A stretch of DNA of 64,000 bases, taken from the NCBI GenBank assembly GCA_021234535.1, contig CM037836.1:25534769-25598768 (forward strand). The letters are read 5' to 3'. Origin of the DNA: Stichopus chloronotus (taxonomy: Eukaryota; Echinodermata; Holothuroidea; Aspidochirotida; Stichopodidae). Positions 45,935 through 57,900 of the stretch are shown piece by piece; the stretch's first letter is position 1, and each line of letters starts with the position of its first letter. A program made the translations under genes and the position numbers. A model generated the notes under the pieces. The model did no database searches, had not been told where the DNA came from, and saw only the letters and a program-made list of their open reading frames with translations.

Positions 45935-46205
45935 ACAGTCTCTTTTCAAGAAATAAGATTCTCACAGATAAATATTCAGTTATTTGTTGGTCGAGACAAA
46001 TTTGTTTACCCAAACTTTCCAAAATTCGAATGATGCATCTTCCGTAATTCCTCTTATGCATGCTAATTTATTGAGGGGATAAAGCTATTGTTTATGTTTA
46101 TTCAGGTGAGACTGAACGGTTTAGCGATGATTAAAACAATTTTGTTTGTAGGCCCTACACTACATCGGTGTGTTTTAAACGCAATATTTCCCTTAAATTA
46201 TTATT
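45935..46205 (+). repeat. Copy of the GBA 3' UTR sequence
   Basis: The stretch shares ordered phrases with 14060-14300: CTTTTCAAGAAATAA, GTTATTTGTTG, ATGATGCATCTTC, GAGACT.AA.GGTTTA, and ATTTCCCTTAAA. It is the same orientation as the GBA transcript. No GBA coding exon was found beside it. Confidence 0.7.
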
Positions 46206-49200
46206 CTCACTCAAGGTTACGATACGGTGTGAGTGTTGACGTCATGGAAGAATAATTTTATTGTAGTATTTAGAATGATATTGTGTCCTCCGTGGCATCA
46301 TCCTTCCAATGTGTAAAAAAAGAATAAAAGAAAAATGACCTTGCCCAGAAAGTTCATTACCCTCCTTATGTGAGCGCATTTATTTGTGAAGCGCTTTCTG
46401 GTTTAATCTCTTCAAAGTTTTGTGGACGCCTGTTTGGAGGAAGCATGTAGAATGCTATAATGCTTAAAATGCTGCAATTACAAGTCACTCCAATTTGTCT
46501 GTTGTAATATTTTATAAGTTAAATGTCACTGCCACAGTAGCTGCAGTATACGAGATTATACCCTCCCGCTGAATCTTGGGAGCTTGTAAATATCTGAATT
46601 AAGCCGCTAAGTACAGAAATTGTAATGTACCAGTATTTATTACACGTATGCAATAGATACATAATGTAAGGTTTGTATTGTGTGTGAGTGTGTGTGTGTA
46701 TATTCAGACCTGATCCAGGGTATCACTAAAATACGTGAATTAGCGGCGCTAGAGATGTAAAATTTGCTTCACACTGAGTTAAATCAACAGTGCGAATTGT
46801 TTTTTTTTTTCATAGTTGATAGCAATTCCCTTGACTCCGGTTTTAATTTTGCATAATGTAATTAATAACCTATGCCTTAATCATTCAACTTGTTTCAAAC
46901 TTACAAGGGCTAAATCTGGATGCTATCAATGAGTCTTTGTTATTTCCCTAACATAAAGCTTCTCATCACATAAACACTGTTTTTAAAGACTGTTTTTCTG
47001 TTTTTTTTTAATAAAGATCCCGAGGATAAGTTTATTTGTAACTAGTTTTACCATATTTTCCCAATATAATTATACGATGTATACGGAATATCACTGTTTT
47101 AATTTTTCACGTGACTTTCTGGTCTTTTTTAATTGGTTTCCCATAATATTGTCGACAAGAATCATTATTTACACCTGCCTAACCTGTGGAAGTGGACGTT
47201 GTTCTGTATTCTGCGTTGTGTGTCATGCGTATGATTTGGTGTGCTCTTTGCAAAAGGAAGCGTGGTGTTACATGGGACGGGTGGTATAATATGTTACGAT
47301 ATGTTATGATGCGGTATGGTGTGGAATGGCATGGCATGGCGTGCAGTAAGGCATGGCATTGTATGCTATTTCGTGGTATGGTATATCTTGGTACTGTATT
47401 TTCATCACAAGTAGTAAGTTACCAAGTTTCTGATAAAGTGCAAAATTACAATTATTCACGCTACAACAAACTTTCCGTTCATTTTATTTGGCAGGGTTCT
47501 TTATGTACATATTTCATCAGCTGCGCGCAGACACTGCTATTTTTTTACAAGTCATGAAAGAAGTGAAAGTCATAAAATTTACTCCAGACCTTTAAAGTCA
47601 TGTAAATAGGTAAATTTGTGTTAAAAGTCAGTCATGCAATTTCGAAAGTTATGGAAAATTCCAATCAGAAGGTTTGTCGGTTCATAATATAAAGATTTAT
47701 TGTAATTATATTTTTTGGAAGAAATCGTTACTTGAAAAGATTCTATTAAATGCCCTGGGATTACAAAGGAGCTCTATATCCATAAATTAACTCCTCGCCT
47801 TTTCATTGTCTTACTAAGTTAGTTTCAAGTGTGCAACTATTCCCAGATATGAAAACTGTACCTTTCCCCCTTTTTCCCCTTGTCTCGTATGTGTCAGGTA
47901 TATAAGAGTATAGGACTATAATTACGTTACGCAGATGAGATTATACCATTTATTGCCTCTGTATACCGTCCATGTACATCTCTATCGTCTATGATGGTTT
48001 GCGTTTCATAAATTGCCACAGTGCGTGATAGTGGTATTCAATTTTCAGGCCAAGGGTACAAAACGTGCCAGAAATCTACTGATGAGTGTCACAATAATGC
48101 CACAGAGCTCAACTGTCCTTTGTAAAAAAAAAAAGGGGTTTTTTTCCCCTACATTTACTGCTGCAGACGTCTTGATGCAGAATGTCAGTTTTGAAATGAA
48201 GGAATATGGCCTGTCTCATATAATTAACTATTCGTCACTGCTATTGAAGCTCAATGTTCATAGTTCACTGGTGGTTATTGGTTAACGTCACTGTGTTTGT
48301 GGGCGTTGCATGTTTTTTTTTTGTTTTTTTTTGAGAGAGAGAGAGAGAGGTGGAGAGAGAATGAACTATAACTGAAATGTGGCAAGCATGAACTTGGCAT
48401 CATTTGCTTCGTAATGGAGACGTGTCTCTGCCTTAACATTGCAAGAACATTGTAGGAACATGTTTAAGAAGTAAAGGAGAACTAGTTACTTTATCTCTCT
48501 CTGAAATATCCTCTGTCCCCACTTACAAGGATTTCAATGTCTCATTGTTTTCATGTAATTCAGTTGTAAGGAGTAAGATCCAGTCTGACTCACGCAGGTT
48601 CACATCCGTTCATTCTAAGCAAGAGTGTATACTTATTCTAGTTTCATCTATAGATTCAAATTGTGACCTTTGTAGCTCCGATGTTTTTTTTTTCTTCCTT
48701 TTAGAGGAGATCTAGCTAGGTACCCTCCGGCTTTGGTGACTGATGCATGCCCATGGTGCTGGTAATGCAACCATTAATGAAAAAAAAAAATGGAACCCTG
48801 AAGAAAAGAGTTTGAAACAGAACAACACCAAAGAAATGGGCATTCATGAATAATGCAAATGCGAGGCAGGCATGTAGACAAGTCACAATAGAAGAAATGT
48901 TAGATTTTCTCCATGTCGTGGGAGGCCTTTACCCCCCCCCCCCCCACACACACACACAATCATCGCACCGTGTGGAAAATCTGGAATCTCCGGGGAAATG
49001 TCGAGTTTTGTCTTATCTACAAGTTTTATTTTGTTTTCCTTGTGGTAACGCTGATATGGTAGCGGGATAAAAACTTGCACTAAGTATGTAGTTTAAGCTT
49101 GTAGTTTCGAAACATGAGGGTTGCTTTTGCTTGTATTAAGTTAGATTACATTTGCTCATTCACCTCAAGTGCCTTAATTAGGCGTCCGTCGGACTATAGG

Positions 49201-50274
49201 GTCATTGAATATCAGGAGACTTGTACGTCCCACGTAGACAATTTAAATCATGAAAAACACCTAATCTCCCAATTGGCTTTTTGCTTACTCTGACAACCGC
49301 GTCCTGCTTATTACTGCCCTGTTTCGCAGTTACTTGTATGCGGTTGCAATCAGTTCAGACAGACAGCCCCGGAGTAACGGTATTAGTATCGTCAATTATA
49401 CGATATGCCTGTGGGTGGAGCACATATTGGAAAACAAGGGCGGGTACAGGGGAAGGTGACAAGAGGTTCGACCCCCCTTCAGCGCCATATTTTTTTTTCA
49501 AGATAGAAACTGCGACTGTCGTAATTGTTCTTCCTTCTCCACCAGACGTAGCCTGCTGAAATGGCTTAAAAATCCGACACTAACACGAAAACTTCGGTAA
49601 GCCTATATGCTTAATCTGTGACCTCTTTCCATAACACATCATTATACTACCTCTGTAATGTCAGCGATTTTATCAACTGCTGATTAACCAAATTGGCCTT
49701 TCGTAAGATTTGTTTTCAGTGTTGCAACGGTATTTGAGGTTTGGGTACCAAGACATGCACCCCCCGCTAGTCACCTTACTCAGCAATTTGAAGGTTTTAC
49801 CAACCACGAACCAAGTTGAAATTGCATGATTTGACACTAGAGCAGCCTTTCCCAGCAAGTTGAAACTAACACTATTAGTGGAGTGATTCCATTAAGTTAC
49901 AGGATTATTTTCGAATTGTTTGAAAATGCATTCTCAGACAAACTTTTATTACACCTTGGACAAAACAAGAGAGAGTATAGGTAAATAATTTCGATACGAT
50001 ATTCAAGAAATTACTCTATTCGCTTGTATAGTGTTGCCATAGTGATGGGAATATGAGTCAACTTTAAGTTAATGATCCACAGCCGAGAGTTGACCAGACG
50101 TTTGAATAGACGAATCGGTGTTTATTTCACTGTAAAATTATAAAATCACCAGCGGGTCAAATAACACAATGTCATTCTTTCAATTTGCTGACGTCTTTGG
50201 AAAGATTGTACAACTCTGCTGTTGCAAATAAAACAGACATTCGACTAAACGCCATCTGTTCTGACAGTATTTTT
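46206..50274. other. Intergenic DNA with low-complexity tracts
   Basis: Includes (GT)n near 46678-46700, an ATGG/ATGGC-rich tract at 47285-47395, (GA)n at 48333-48360 after T runs, and a C run at 48931-48945 followed by (CA)n. No gene is recognised. Confidence 0.4.
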
Positions 50275-50298
50275 GATTCCTTGTCGAAGGCAACTCTG

Positions 50299-50725
50299 AA
50301 AACCTTGTAAACACGGTATCTCAAGAATCGTAATTTTGACTGATTTCATACTTAGTGTGTGGGTTGGTCATAGTGACTAGATGATCCCTATTGTTTTGGC
50401 TGAAAATCAAAGGTCAGCAGGGGTCAGCAGAGGTGAAACTGTGAAAACCTTGTAAAGCGGGTATCTCAAGAAGCGTAATCTTGACTGATTTCTTACTTAG
50501 TGTGGGTTGCTCATAGTAAGTAGATGACCCATATTGTTTTGGGTGAAGGCCACAGGTCATTTGAGGTCAGCATAAGTCAAACTCTGAAAAACTTGTAAAT
50601 ACACTATCTCAAGAAGCATTATCTTGACTAATTTCATACTAAGTGTGTGGGTTGGTCATAGTGAGTAGATGATTCCAATTGAGTTTGGTGGAGGCCAAAT
50701 TTCATTTGCGGTCACCAAAGGCCGT
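50299..50725 (+). repeat. Three tandem copies of a ~143-bp repeat
   Basis: Copies begin near 50299, 50444 and 50586 with AAAACCTTGTAAA...ATCTCAAGAA, followed by TTGACTGATTTCATACTTAG, GGTTGGTCATAGTGA and AGGTCA-rich tails. Spacings of 145 and 142 bases. An inverted piece of the same family lies near 51915-51950. Confidence 0.88.
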
Positions 50726-50877
50726 GAAGGCGCATAAAACTTCTTAGTATACACAGTGGTCAAAACAGCTTAGTGAAGGCATTCTCTCTAGAATGAAAAG
50801 GTGTTTGAATTCCAAAGTTGGTATGTACATGTTTTACTGTGTTCTTCATTAATATTGGCAAGGAATCAAAAAGCCCT

Positions 50878-51335
50878 TTGACTCTCTTGTTATTATTACC
50901 GTGGCGCCGCAATTAGTCGCTCAGTCGAGATGTTCAATGACAACAAGCTCAATAGATTTAATCATCTTTCAGTAATATCGTTAAACTGAAACAGAAATCG
51001 AAAGACTTTGAGAGTCCTTGTCAATATTCATGGGAAACAAAGAAAAATACGTACCAGTTTCAAAATTCAAACTCCTCACTCTTTGTGCGATAAGATGTCT
51101 TGAAAGGATCATTATGGTCTCTTCTGACCTCACAAGTCAAAATGACAAAATAATGACAGAGGTCATCTGCTCATCAAGAGCTACCGATGTTAAGAGTTTC
51201 AAAAATCCAGTCAGTAACTGAGACCTTTCCCGTATTAGATTTTCTCACTTTAATTTCTGGTGACTTCAAATGACCTTTGACCCACTTGAAACGGGGATTT
51301 TGTAGGGTTATCTACGTTTATCTACTCATCATGAG
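50878..51335 (+). repeat. Direct duplication, copy 1 (about 455 bp)
   Basis: Starts TTGACTCTCTTGTTATTATT and matches 51336-51722 in order: GAAATTAGTCGCTCAGTCGA-like core, CCTTGTCAATATTCATGG, GGTCATCTGCTCATCAAGAG, and TGACCTTTGACCC. It has about 75 bases (around 51035-51105) lacking in copy 2. Confidence 0.88.
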
Positions 51336-51722
51336 TGAATTGACTCTCTTGTTATTATTACAGTAGCCCCGAAATTAGTCGCTCAGTCGAGATGTTAAAT
51401 GACAAGTTCGATAGATTCAATACCGTCCTGCAGTAATATCGTGAAACTGAACCAGAAATCAAAAGACTTTGAGATTCCTTGTCAATATTCATGGCATTAT
51501 GGTCTCGTCTGACCTCACACGTCCCTTCAAACTCCATAAAAATGATGAAAAAGGTCATCTGCTCATCAAGAGTTACCGATGTTAACAGTTTCAAGATTCA
51601 GTAACATTTCGTAGCTGAGATCTTTTTCCGTATTAGGTTTTCTTACTTTAATTTCAGGTGACCTCAGATGACCTTTGACCCCCTTGAAAAGGGATTTCAT
51701 AGGGTTATCTACTCACCATGGA
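51336..51722 (+). repeat. Direct duplication, copy 2
   Basis: Second copy of 50878-51335, diverged by substitutions and the central deletion relative to copy 1. Confidence 0.88.
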
Positions 51723-52170
51723 CTCACCTACACAGTGAATTTGAAGTAAAAGCAACATTCAATTGCTGGGATATCTGGATTAATAGGTTGTCATACTTTG
51801 TAAATATGGTAACATCAAATGATCGTTGACGACCATAAAAAAAGCAATAGGGATCATCTACTAAGAATTGACAACCAACCTGTCCATTCAAGCTTGAAGT
51901 TTTGGCAACTTTTCCTTATTGAGATACCATGTTTACAAGGTTTTCAAACTATGACCGCAGGTGAACTCACGTGACCTTTTAGTCTTAGACGTGGGGTCTT
52001 AAAGAGCTACCAATGTGAACAGTTTGGGATTCTGACAGCTTTCTTTTGTTGAGATATCTTCCCTAATTTTTTTATACTTTTAGCCCCGTTGACCCCAAAT
52101 GACCTTTGACCTCCCTGAACGGCAATAGTTATCATTCACTCATTATAGACAATTTACACACACCAACTTT
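51723..52170. repeat. Inverted and partial copies of the same repeat cluster
   Basis: GAGATACCATGTTTACAAGG near 51921 is the complement of the 50299 repeat start, and a third TGACCTTTGACC lies at 52100-52111. The stretch seems to be more decayed members of the family. Confidence 0.6.
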
Positions 52171-54947
52171 GAACAGTTGCTGTGTCATACGGTAGTCCAC
52201 TTCTTAAGATATTATGTTTACAAGCCAAGATGTCACATAGGCACACACACAAACACACACTCACGGGCGCCATTATGAAAGTGTATATTCCATGCATGCC
52301 TACCTTCGGCAAGGTAACAAAATGGAGGTTTGACGTTCACTTAAAGACTGACAAAGGTCTAAGAATCAAAGACTGGAAGGTCCAAAGTGGGGGGAGGGGG
52401 CTGGGGAGATGAGTTTTAAAGGGCGACTGTGTAGCACGGAAAGATGATTCTGACTATTTGGGGATATTTGTATTTAAAAGTTTTCTGGAACGTTCCACAC
52501 CAAGCGATGACAGCGTTCCGTTTCGCCTTCCCACAATCCTAACTAAACTGTAAGTGATGAAGAACGTCACTTGAGTCTTGCCCACATCCCCCTCCCCCAC
52601 GAATACTCCACTTCTATAAAACAATTGCGGAGGAAAACTGGGCATTGGCCTTGGGGCTAAGGCCCTTTGAAAAAAGTGGGTCTAAAGAGAGAATGCATAT
52701 TTTTGGGGATTCGTACACCATGACATTCAATCTCATGCATTACCATTTTTCATAGAATTTCTTTCATCAATTCAGAACATGAGAGACACGATATCTCATT
52801 TTCAAAGCTAGTTGCAGGCAGTTTGAAACACTCTAAGACTGCCATTTTCGGCAAGGGTGGGCGGGTGTAGAGCCGAAATTTTTCTTTTACGCTCCACGAC
52901 AACTAATGGTGGCGCTCCCCTTGGATGGTATTATATGTGCCTTTATGTTAGTCCCCCTTTGAAACTTCCTAGATCCGCTCCTGGAAGGTATCCAAATTTT
53001 AATCCAGGATAAACGTGCAACGGTTTTATACGCTTGGTTTACAGGAACTGGGAATAGATAATAGACCTTCTTCTCCAAACAAAACATTTCAAACATAGAT
53101 TTGTCAAACACATTTGCTAGACTCATGTGCAAATGTGAATCAAGGAATGGTTACCAGGTACATTTATTTTTTGTCATGTATACTCACCTAAAGTTTGTTA
53201 CATTTTAATCACTGTGAGTGACATGTTAATTACTATGTTAACAACTCACTTCCCTCATGTGACCTACATAGTTATTACGTAATAAACACAGGTTACATCA
53301 TGAGATAGTTATTGGTTTAAGTGGTCACTTTATTTATCAGAAGTTATCAAAATCATAACCAAACTCATGACTATATTAGTGAGCATCACGTTTCACAGTT
53401 TTAATATTGCGAGCCTGGGTGTATTCAAAGGCATTTTTCCGGATTTTATTTGCTTTAAATATATAATTGCATTTACATATATATATATATGCATGCATGA
53501 TACCGCTTCTGTGGAACACGTGACCTATGCTCTCGAAGCTGTATCATGTAAGGGCATACTACTCCGGTTTCCTCGGATGTCATTAACCAACGCCGCTGTG
53601 TCTCTGGTGTGACATGTACTGAAGGTATAACAACGATGAATTATCTAGGGAAGATATTTAATACCGTCCCTTCATACGAAAGTCGTTCAATATTGATATA
53701 AGAACCATAGGCTAACAAACTCATATACGAGCTGCATATACTCCTGGGAATATGTGCGTATTACGTTTCGAGTAAATCAAACATGCTTGTTTTGTAATAA
53801 ATCAGATATTTATCTACTCTCGGGCCGCCCACATCTGAGACAAACCGGGGATGGCCGATGAAGTCAATCCGAATGAAACGCGGAACAAATTAGGTAATTA
53901 CTTTTAAATTGCGATAGTCAATCAACCATATAGATAGTTTACGAAACAAATGGCATCGAATACATTTTGCTAAGTTCAAAAAACATCAGAATTAAGTAAC
54001 TGTTTACGAATTGTAGCGGATTTCACTTTAATTACCTAAAAACAGTACATGCATGCTGCAGTGTATAGACCTAATCTCACAATGATGAACTTAATGGAAC
54101 AATCTATAGCGTGTTCAAAAGAAAGGAATAAAAATGTACTTGACTTTCAATTCCTCAGAGAAGATTACATCTGACTGAATAAGTTAATGTTACAATGACG
54201 GTAGGTCACGTGGTTGTGGGTGGTTTCCTGTTGCTTTGTTTTACGGAATGTATGTCCGTAACTGTGCTTTCTCAGTGTTGTTGTATGTTACGTAAATGCG
54301 TGCTGCTTTATGATTCAATAATAAATAATAGTAAACATTTTTTTTTTCGTTTTAACGAGCGACATTCGCTCTTGAATCTTGGATGAATGGACAGTGATCT
54401 CTGTTTCTAGGGGTGAGTTAGGAAGCTTAGGAATCTTGGGAGATATTTGGTGACCTCGTGATAAGTTTAGACTTACTTGTGATGGGTGTATTGTCTTTGG
54501 AAGCGAAATATGCAGTAATTAGAACAATCGAAGGTGGGAAAGGGCTGGCTTGATGTAATGGCATGTGATTATTCAATGAGGCAGTGAAATACGAGAGAAC
54601 TTTGCACGTTGCACGGCAACAGACAGACAGACAGAGTCATATATCCGTAGGTAAGAAGCACTTTGCGAGTCTTTATATACCTAAACAATGTACATATATA
54701 TTTTGATAATAATAAATAAATAGTTTTAAAATTTCAATTGCGACGTAATTTGTCTTTGCTATCGCATATTTATATTAATTACATATGAAACTTCTGTCAA
54801 GGTCCACATGCTACACTTGTGGCAATTTTGGCGCGTACATTCGGCATCATGACCACTCCGACCCGTTTGGCCCTGTAGAGAGCATATACTACGTGCAGTC
54901 ACTCCCTAAGCATGCCAACAGTTAGCCTATACTTGTGAGACCTCGGT
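52171..54947. other. Intergenic DNA, no gene recognised
   Basis: A repeat-like GC-richer block lies at about 52860-52990 (TAGATCCGCTCCTGGA). A palindrome GTTATTACGTAATAA lies near 53271-53285 and an AT run near 53480. Short frames only. Confidence 0.4.
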
Positions 54948-54992
54948 ATTGGTCGCATGACGTCATTCACCTTACTCTGGTTCCATGGCAAC
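54948..54992. promoter_or_regulatory. NF-Y / CRE / RFX-type site cluster
   Basis: Within 45 bases: inverted CCAAT (ATTGG, 54948-54952), a perfect CRE TGACGTCA (54958-54965), and an X-box-like palindrome GTTCCATGGCAAC (54980-54992), one base short of the RFX consensus. Such clustering is typical of CREB/RFX/NF-Y promoters. No coding first exon was identified on either side. Confidence 0.5.
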
Positions 54993-57900
54993 ATGTCATC
55001 CTCAAGTAAAGTCTGATCACTGTTTACACCCTCAAAGAGTAAATACTCCCACCACCCTCAATTAATAGCACGGTAGCAGTAACACCTTACCTTCCTACAT
55101 GTGTTGCGACTGCTGTTTGTGTTCCATTCACGTTTGTAGCCTATGTGTTTGGTTAACATATATAAGAGCTACATGTTTCGCTTGGTTGTGTTTGTGGCAT
55201 TGCATGGTTAATATTCACTTGATTGCTTCATGTAGTGCTTAGAGTTTACGTTACCTGACCGTATTACCAGGAAGTGTGTTAGAGTCATACAACTCCTTGG
55301 TATTACATATTACGAGAGAATGGTTGTGAAGTTAATCGGTGTGTATGTAATATAGCTATATACTACATGGCTGTACATTACAAAGCTGTATTTAATGTCA
55401 TTTCATATTCCAAGGCATGCAGTTTGCATCAGTAGCACAATGCGTCATATTTAAGACGATTTAACGAGGATGAGGGGGGGGGGGGTGCGATTTAGATGCC
55501 CCTCCCTCAAAATATCACCTCCTTGGTGGGAAAGTGATGAATGTCTTTTGACCTAAAACATAACTTTCATCACAGGACTTACCATCGATGCAATCTGACC
55601 AATGCTACAGGTGCGTTATCTTAATCAGCCTATGTTGTCAGTGACATACGTATGAGATTATCCTCACAAGTTTAAAAGTGGTTCATATAAAATATCTACC
55701 GTTCAAAAACAAAAAATAATAATAATCTTTGTCAGTTTGTAGATAACCCTACTGGTTAATTCCTCTTGAGAATTCAGATGGGTATTATGATCGACCAAGT
55801 CCCTTGATCCCATTCGTCACGGTTCGCCTACCCCCCACGAATCCGGTAATCAAGATGTTGTGTGATAGTTACGGTGCTATGGAGCCAAAGGTGAAGATAT
55901 CAGTATAACATGTTTCTGCTCCAATTACGCGAAATGCTCTGGTGGACATCCCATATCTAATCCTCCTTTTTCTGCTATAGTTTTCAGCTTTAAGGCATAG
56001 AACTTTTTGATGTACATTGACACAGGAGAGCCTTACACTTGTATGATGTCTTGATGATATATGCCACAAAATAAAGGAGATATCTGAAAATCTGTGAAGT
56101 TTCATTTTTGCGATAATCTTGTATGAGTCTATCATGTATTCATTACCTGAAAAGAAAGCTTTTATTCGGCAGTATTCGGCAGAATTCGACAGTATTTATT
56201 ATTTCTGTGTCGGTCTATTTAGGCGGAAAATATGACAAGATGTACATGAAATGTTTACCTAACAAGGATCGTCTAGGCTAAGGTATTCTTTTTACAAGGA
56301 ATGGAGATGAATCAAGTGTTTTACGTTTTGAAGATGTTGACATTTCATGGCATAACATCTGGATACTTAAAGCAAACAGGTGTAACGTCACTGTTTGACA
56401 CTTGAGGATTAAACTTACCTGTAACTTTCCAACAAAACAGCCCATCCGTTTTGACAAACAAGCCATTTTCTTTTAAATATTGAAATAAAGCATAGATATT
56501 AAAGCAAGGCAATTACATATGCTGTCAAAATGTGAGTAAAACAGTGTAACAATTTCTTCGAGAAAGTCCAGGTTTGCAGAAAACAGAACTATAATTTTAC
56601 TATTCAGACAATCTTGGCCCAGTTGAATTTCAAATAATTTGATACAGAATGTTGAGATTTTGGATTGGAGTGATAGTTTGATAATAGAAGTGATTTTAAT
56701 TGCAGCTGGAACTTGATCCTATAAGCAAATAAAACTGAATGCCGTTATCTTTTAAATTTTATTTCACTTAATTTTCAACATTTCACCAATTTATCAGTTG
56801 TATTGGATTTAAGTAGAATTTGCTTAAGAAAATAAAACAAAACACTCAACTAAAGGTAAAATGCAATTTGCTTCTGTATAATTAATGAACAAAAAAAAAC
56901 CCAAAATAATTTTAAATCTCTGTGATATGTGGGCCCACAGATTCAAGATACTGCATATTTACTCAGTAGATACACGCAGGGTTGGAGTTAGCCGGCAGTT
57001 AAGTGAAAGCATGGTGTCTGGCGTATATTTTTTTCGGTGTCAAACTTACACGTCTGAAATTTGCATGAACTATGTATTAGAAAACAAATCTTACCTTTCT
57101 TCAATAATGTCTAGTGTTATGAACTTAGAAGAAGAAAAAAAAAACAGACTACAGTTAAATCTGAATCATTCACGTCTTTCCGTTCTTTTAAACGAAGTAC
57201 CGTATTATAGCATTTTACATACACATGTGCAACTTGACATCAAAAGAGAATAACTGCAGTTCAGTGTTTGATCTCATTTTGATTGTAACTGTTGAATGGA
57301 GTAACAATTATATGACTGCTGGAAGTTTAGTAGTCCACAATTCCTACCCCAGCAAGCTCAGAATGTACACCACGGTTACATCTGAATTATGTACAATAAA
57401 CTCTTCAAATTTAATACTACGAACAACACTGTATGTAAGATGTATGGAAAAGGGTATGTGAGCTCATCATAAAAAAAGTTGTTCAGTCTTCAATAAATGA
57501 ACCCACTAAATTGGCCTCTGTTGTATGTCCATCCAAAATTGGACTATTTTTATCTTCTTTTCAATATGATGTTTACAATAACATATGTGATCAAGGGAGG
57601 GGGGGGGGGGTGGGCTTTCAGCATTGCATGCATCTGATTTGTTAATGATATGTGTTTGATATATCATTTTCTCCATTTGTTAATTTGTATCATAGCTAAC
57701 CACCATGCGATCGCCAATAGCACAATATAGTAGCCAATATACTGAACACGTATAGCGTCTGCCGATTGAGAAGTTACTTGTAATTAAATCGTCATCTTTA
57801 AATCTTCTTCATCTAATTTTGAACAGAGGCATCCTATGCATGCATATATGTAATCATTAAACTAGCAAGCGATACTGTCTCTTGGCATCACATAGTGGAG

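Noticed and set aside
49463..49475. GGTTCGACCCC as a tRNA B box
   Set aside because: No A box, acceptor stem or cloverleaf around it.
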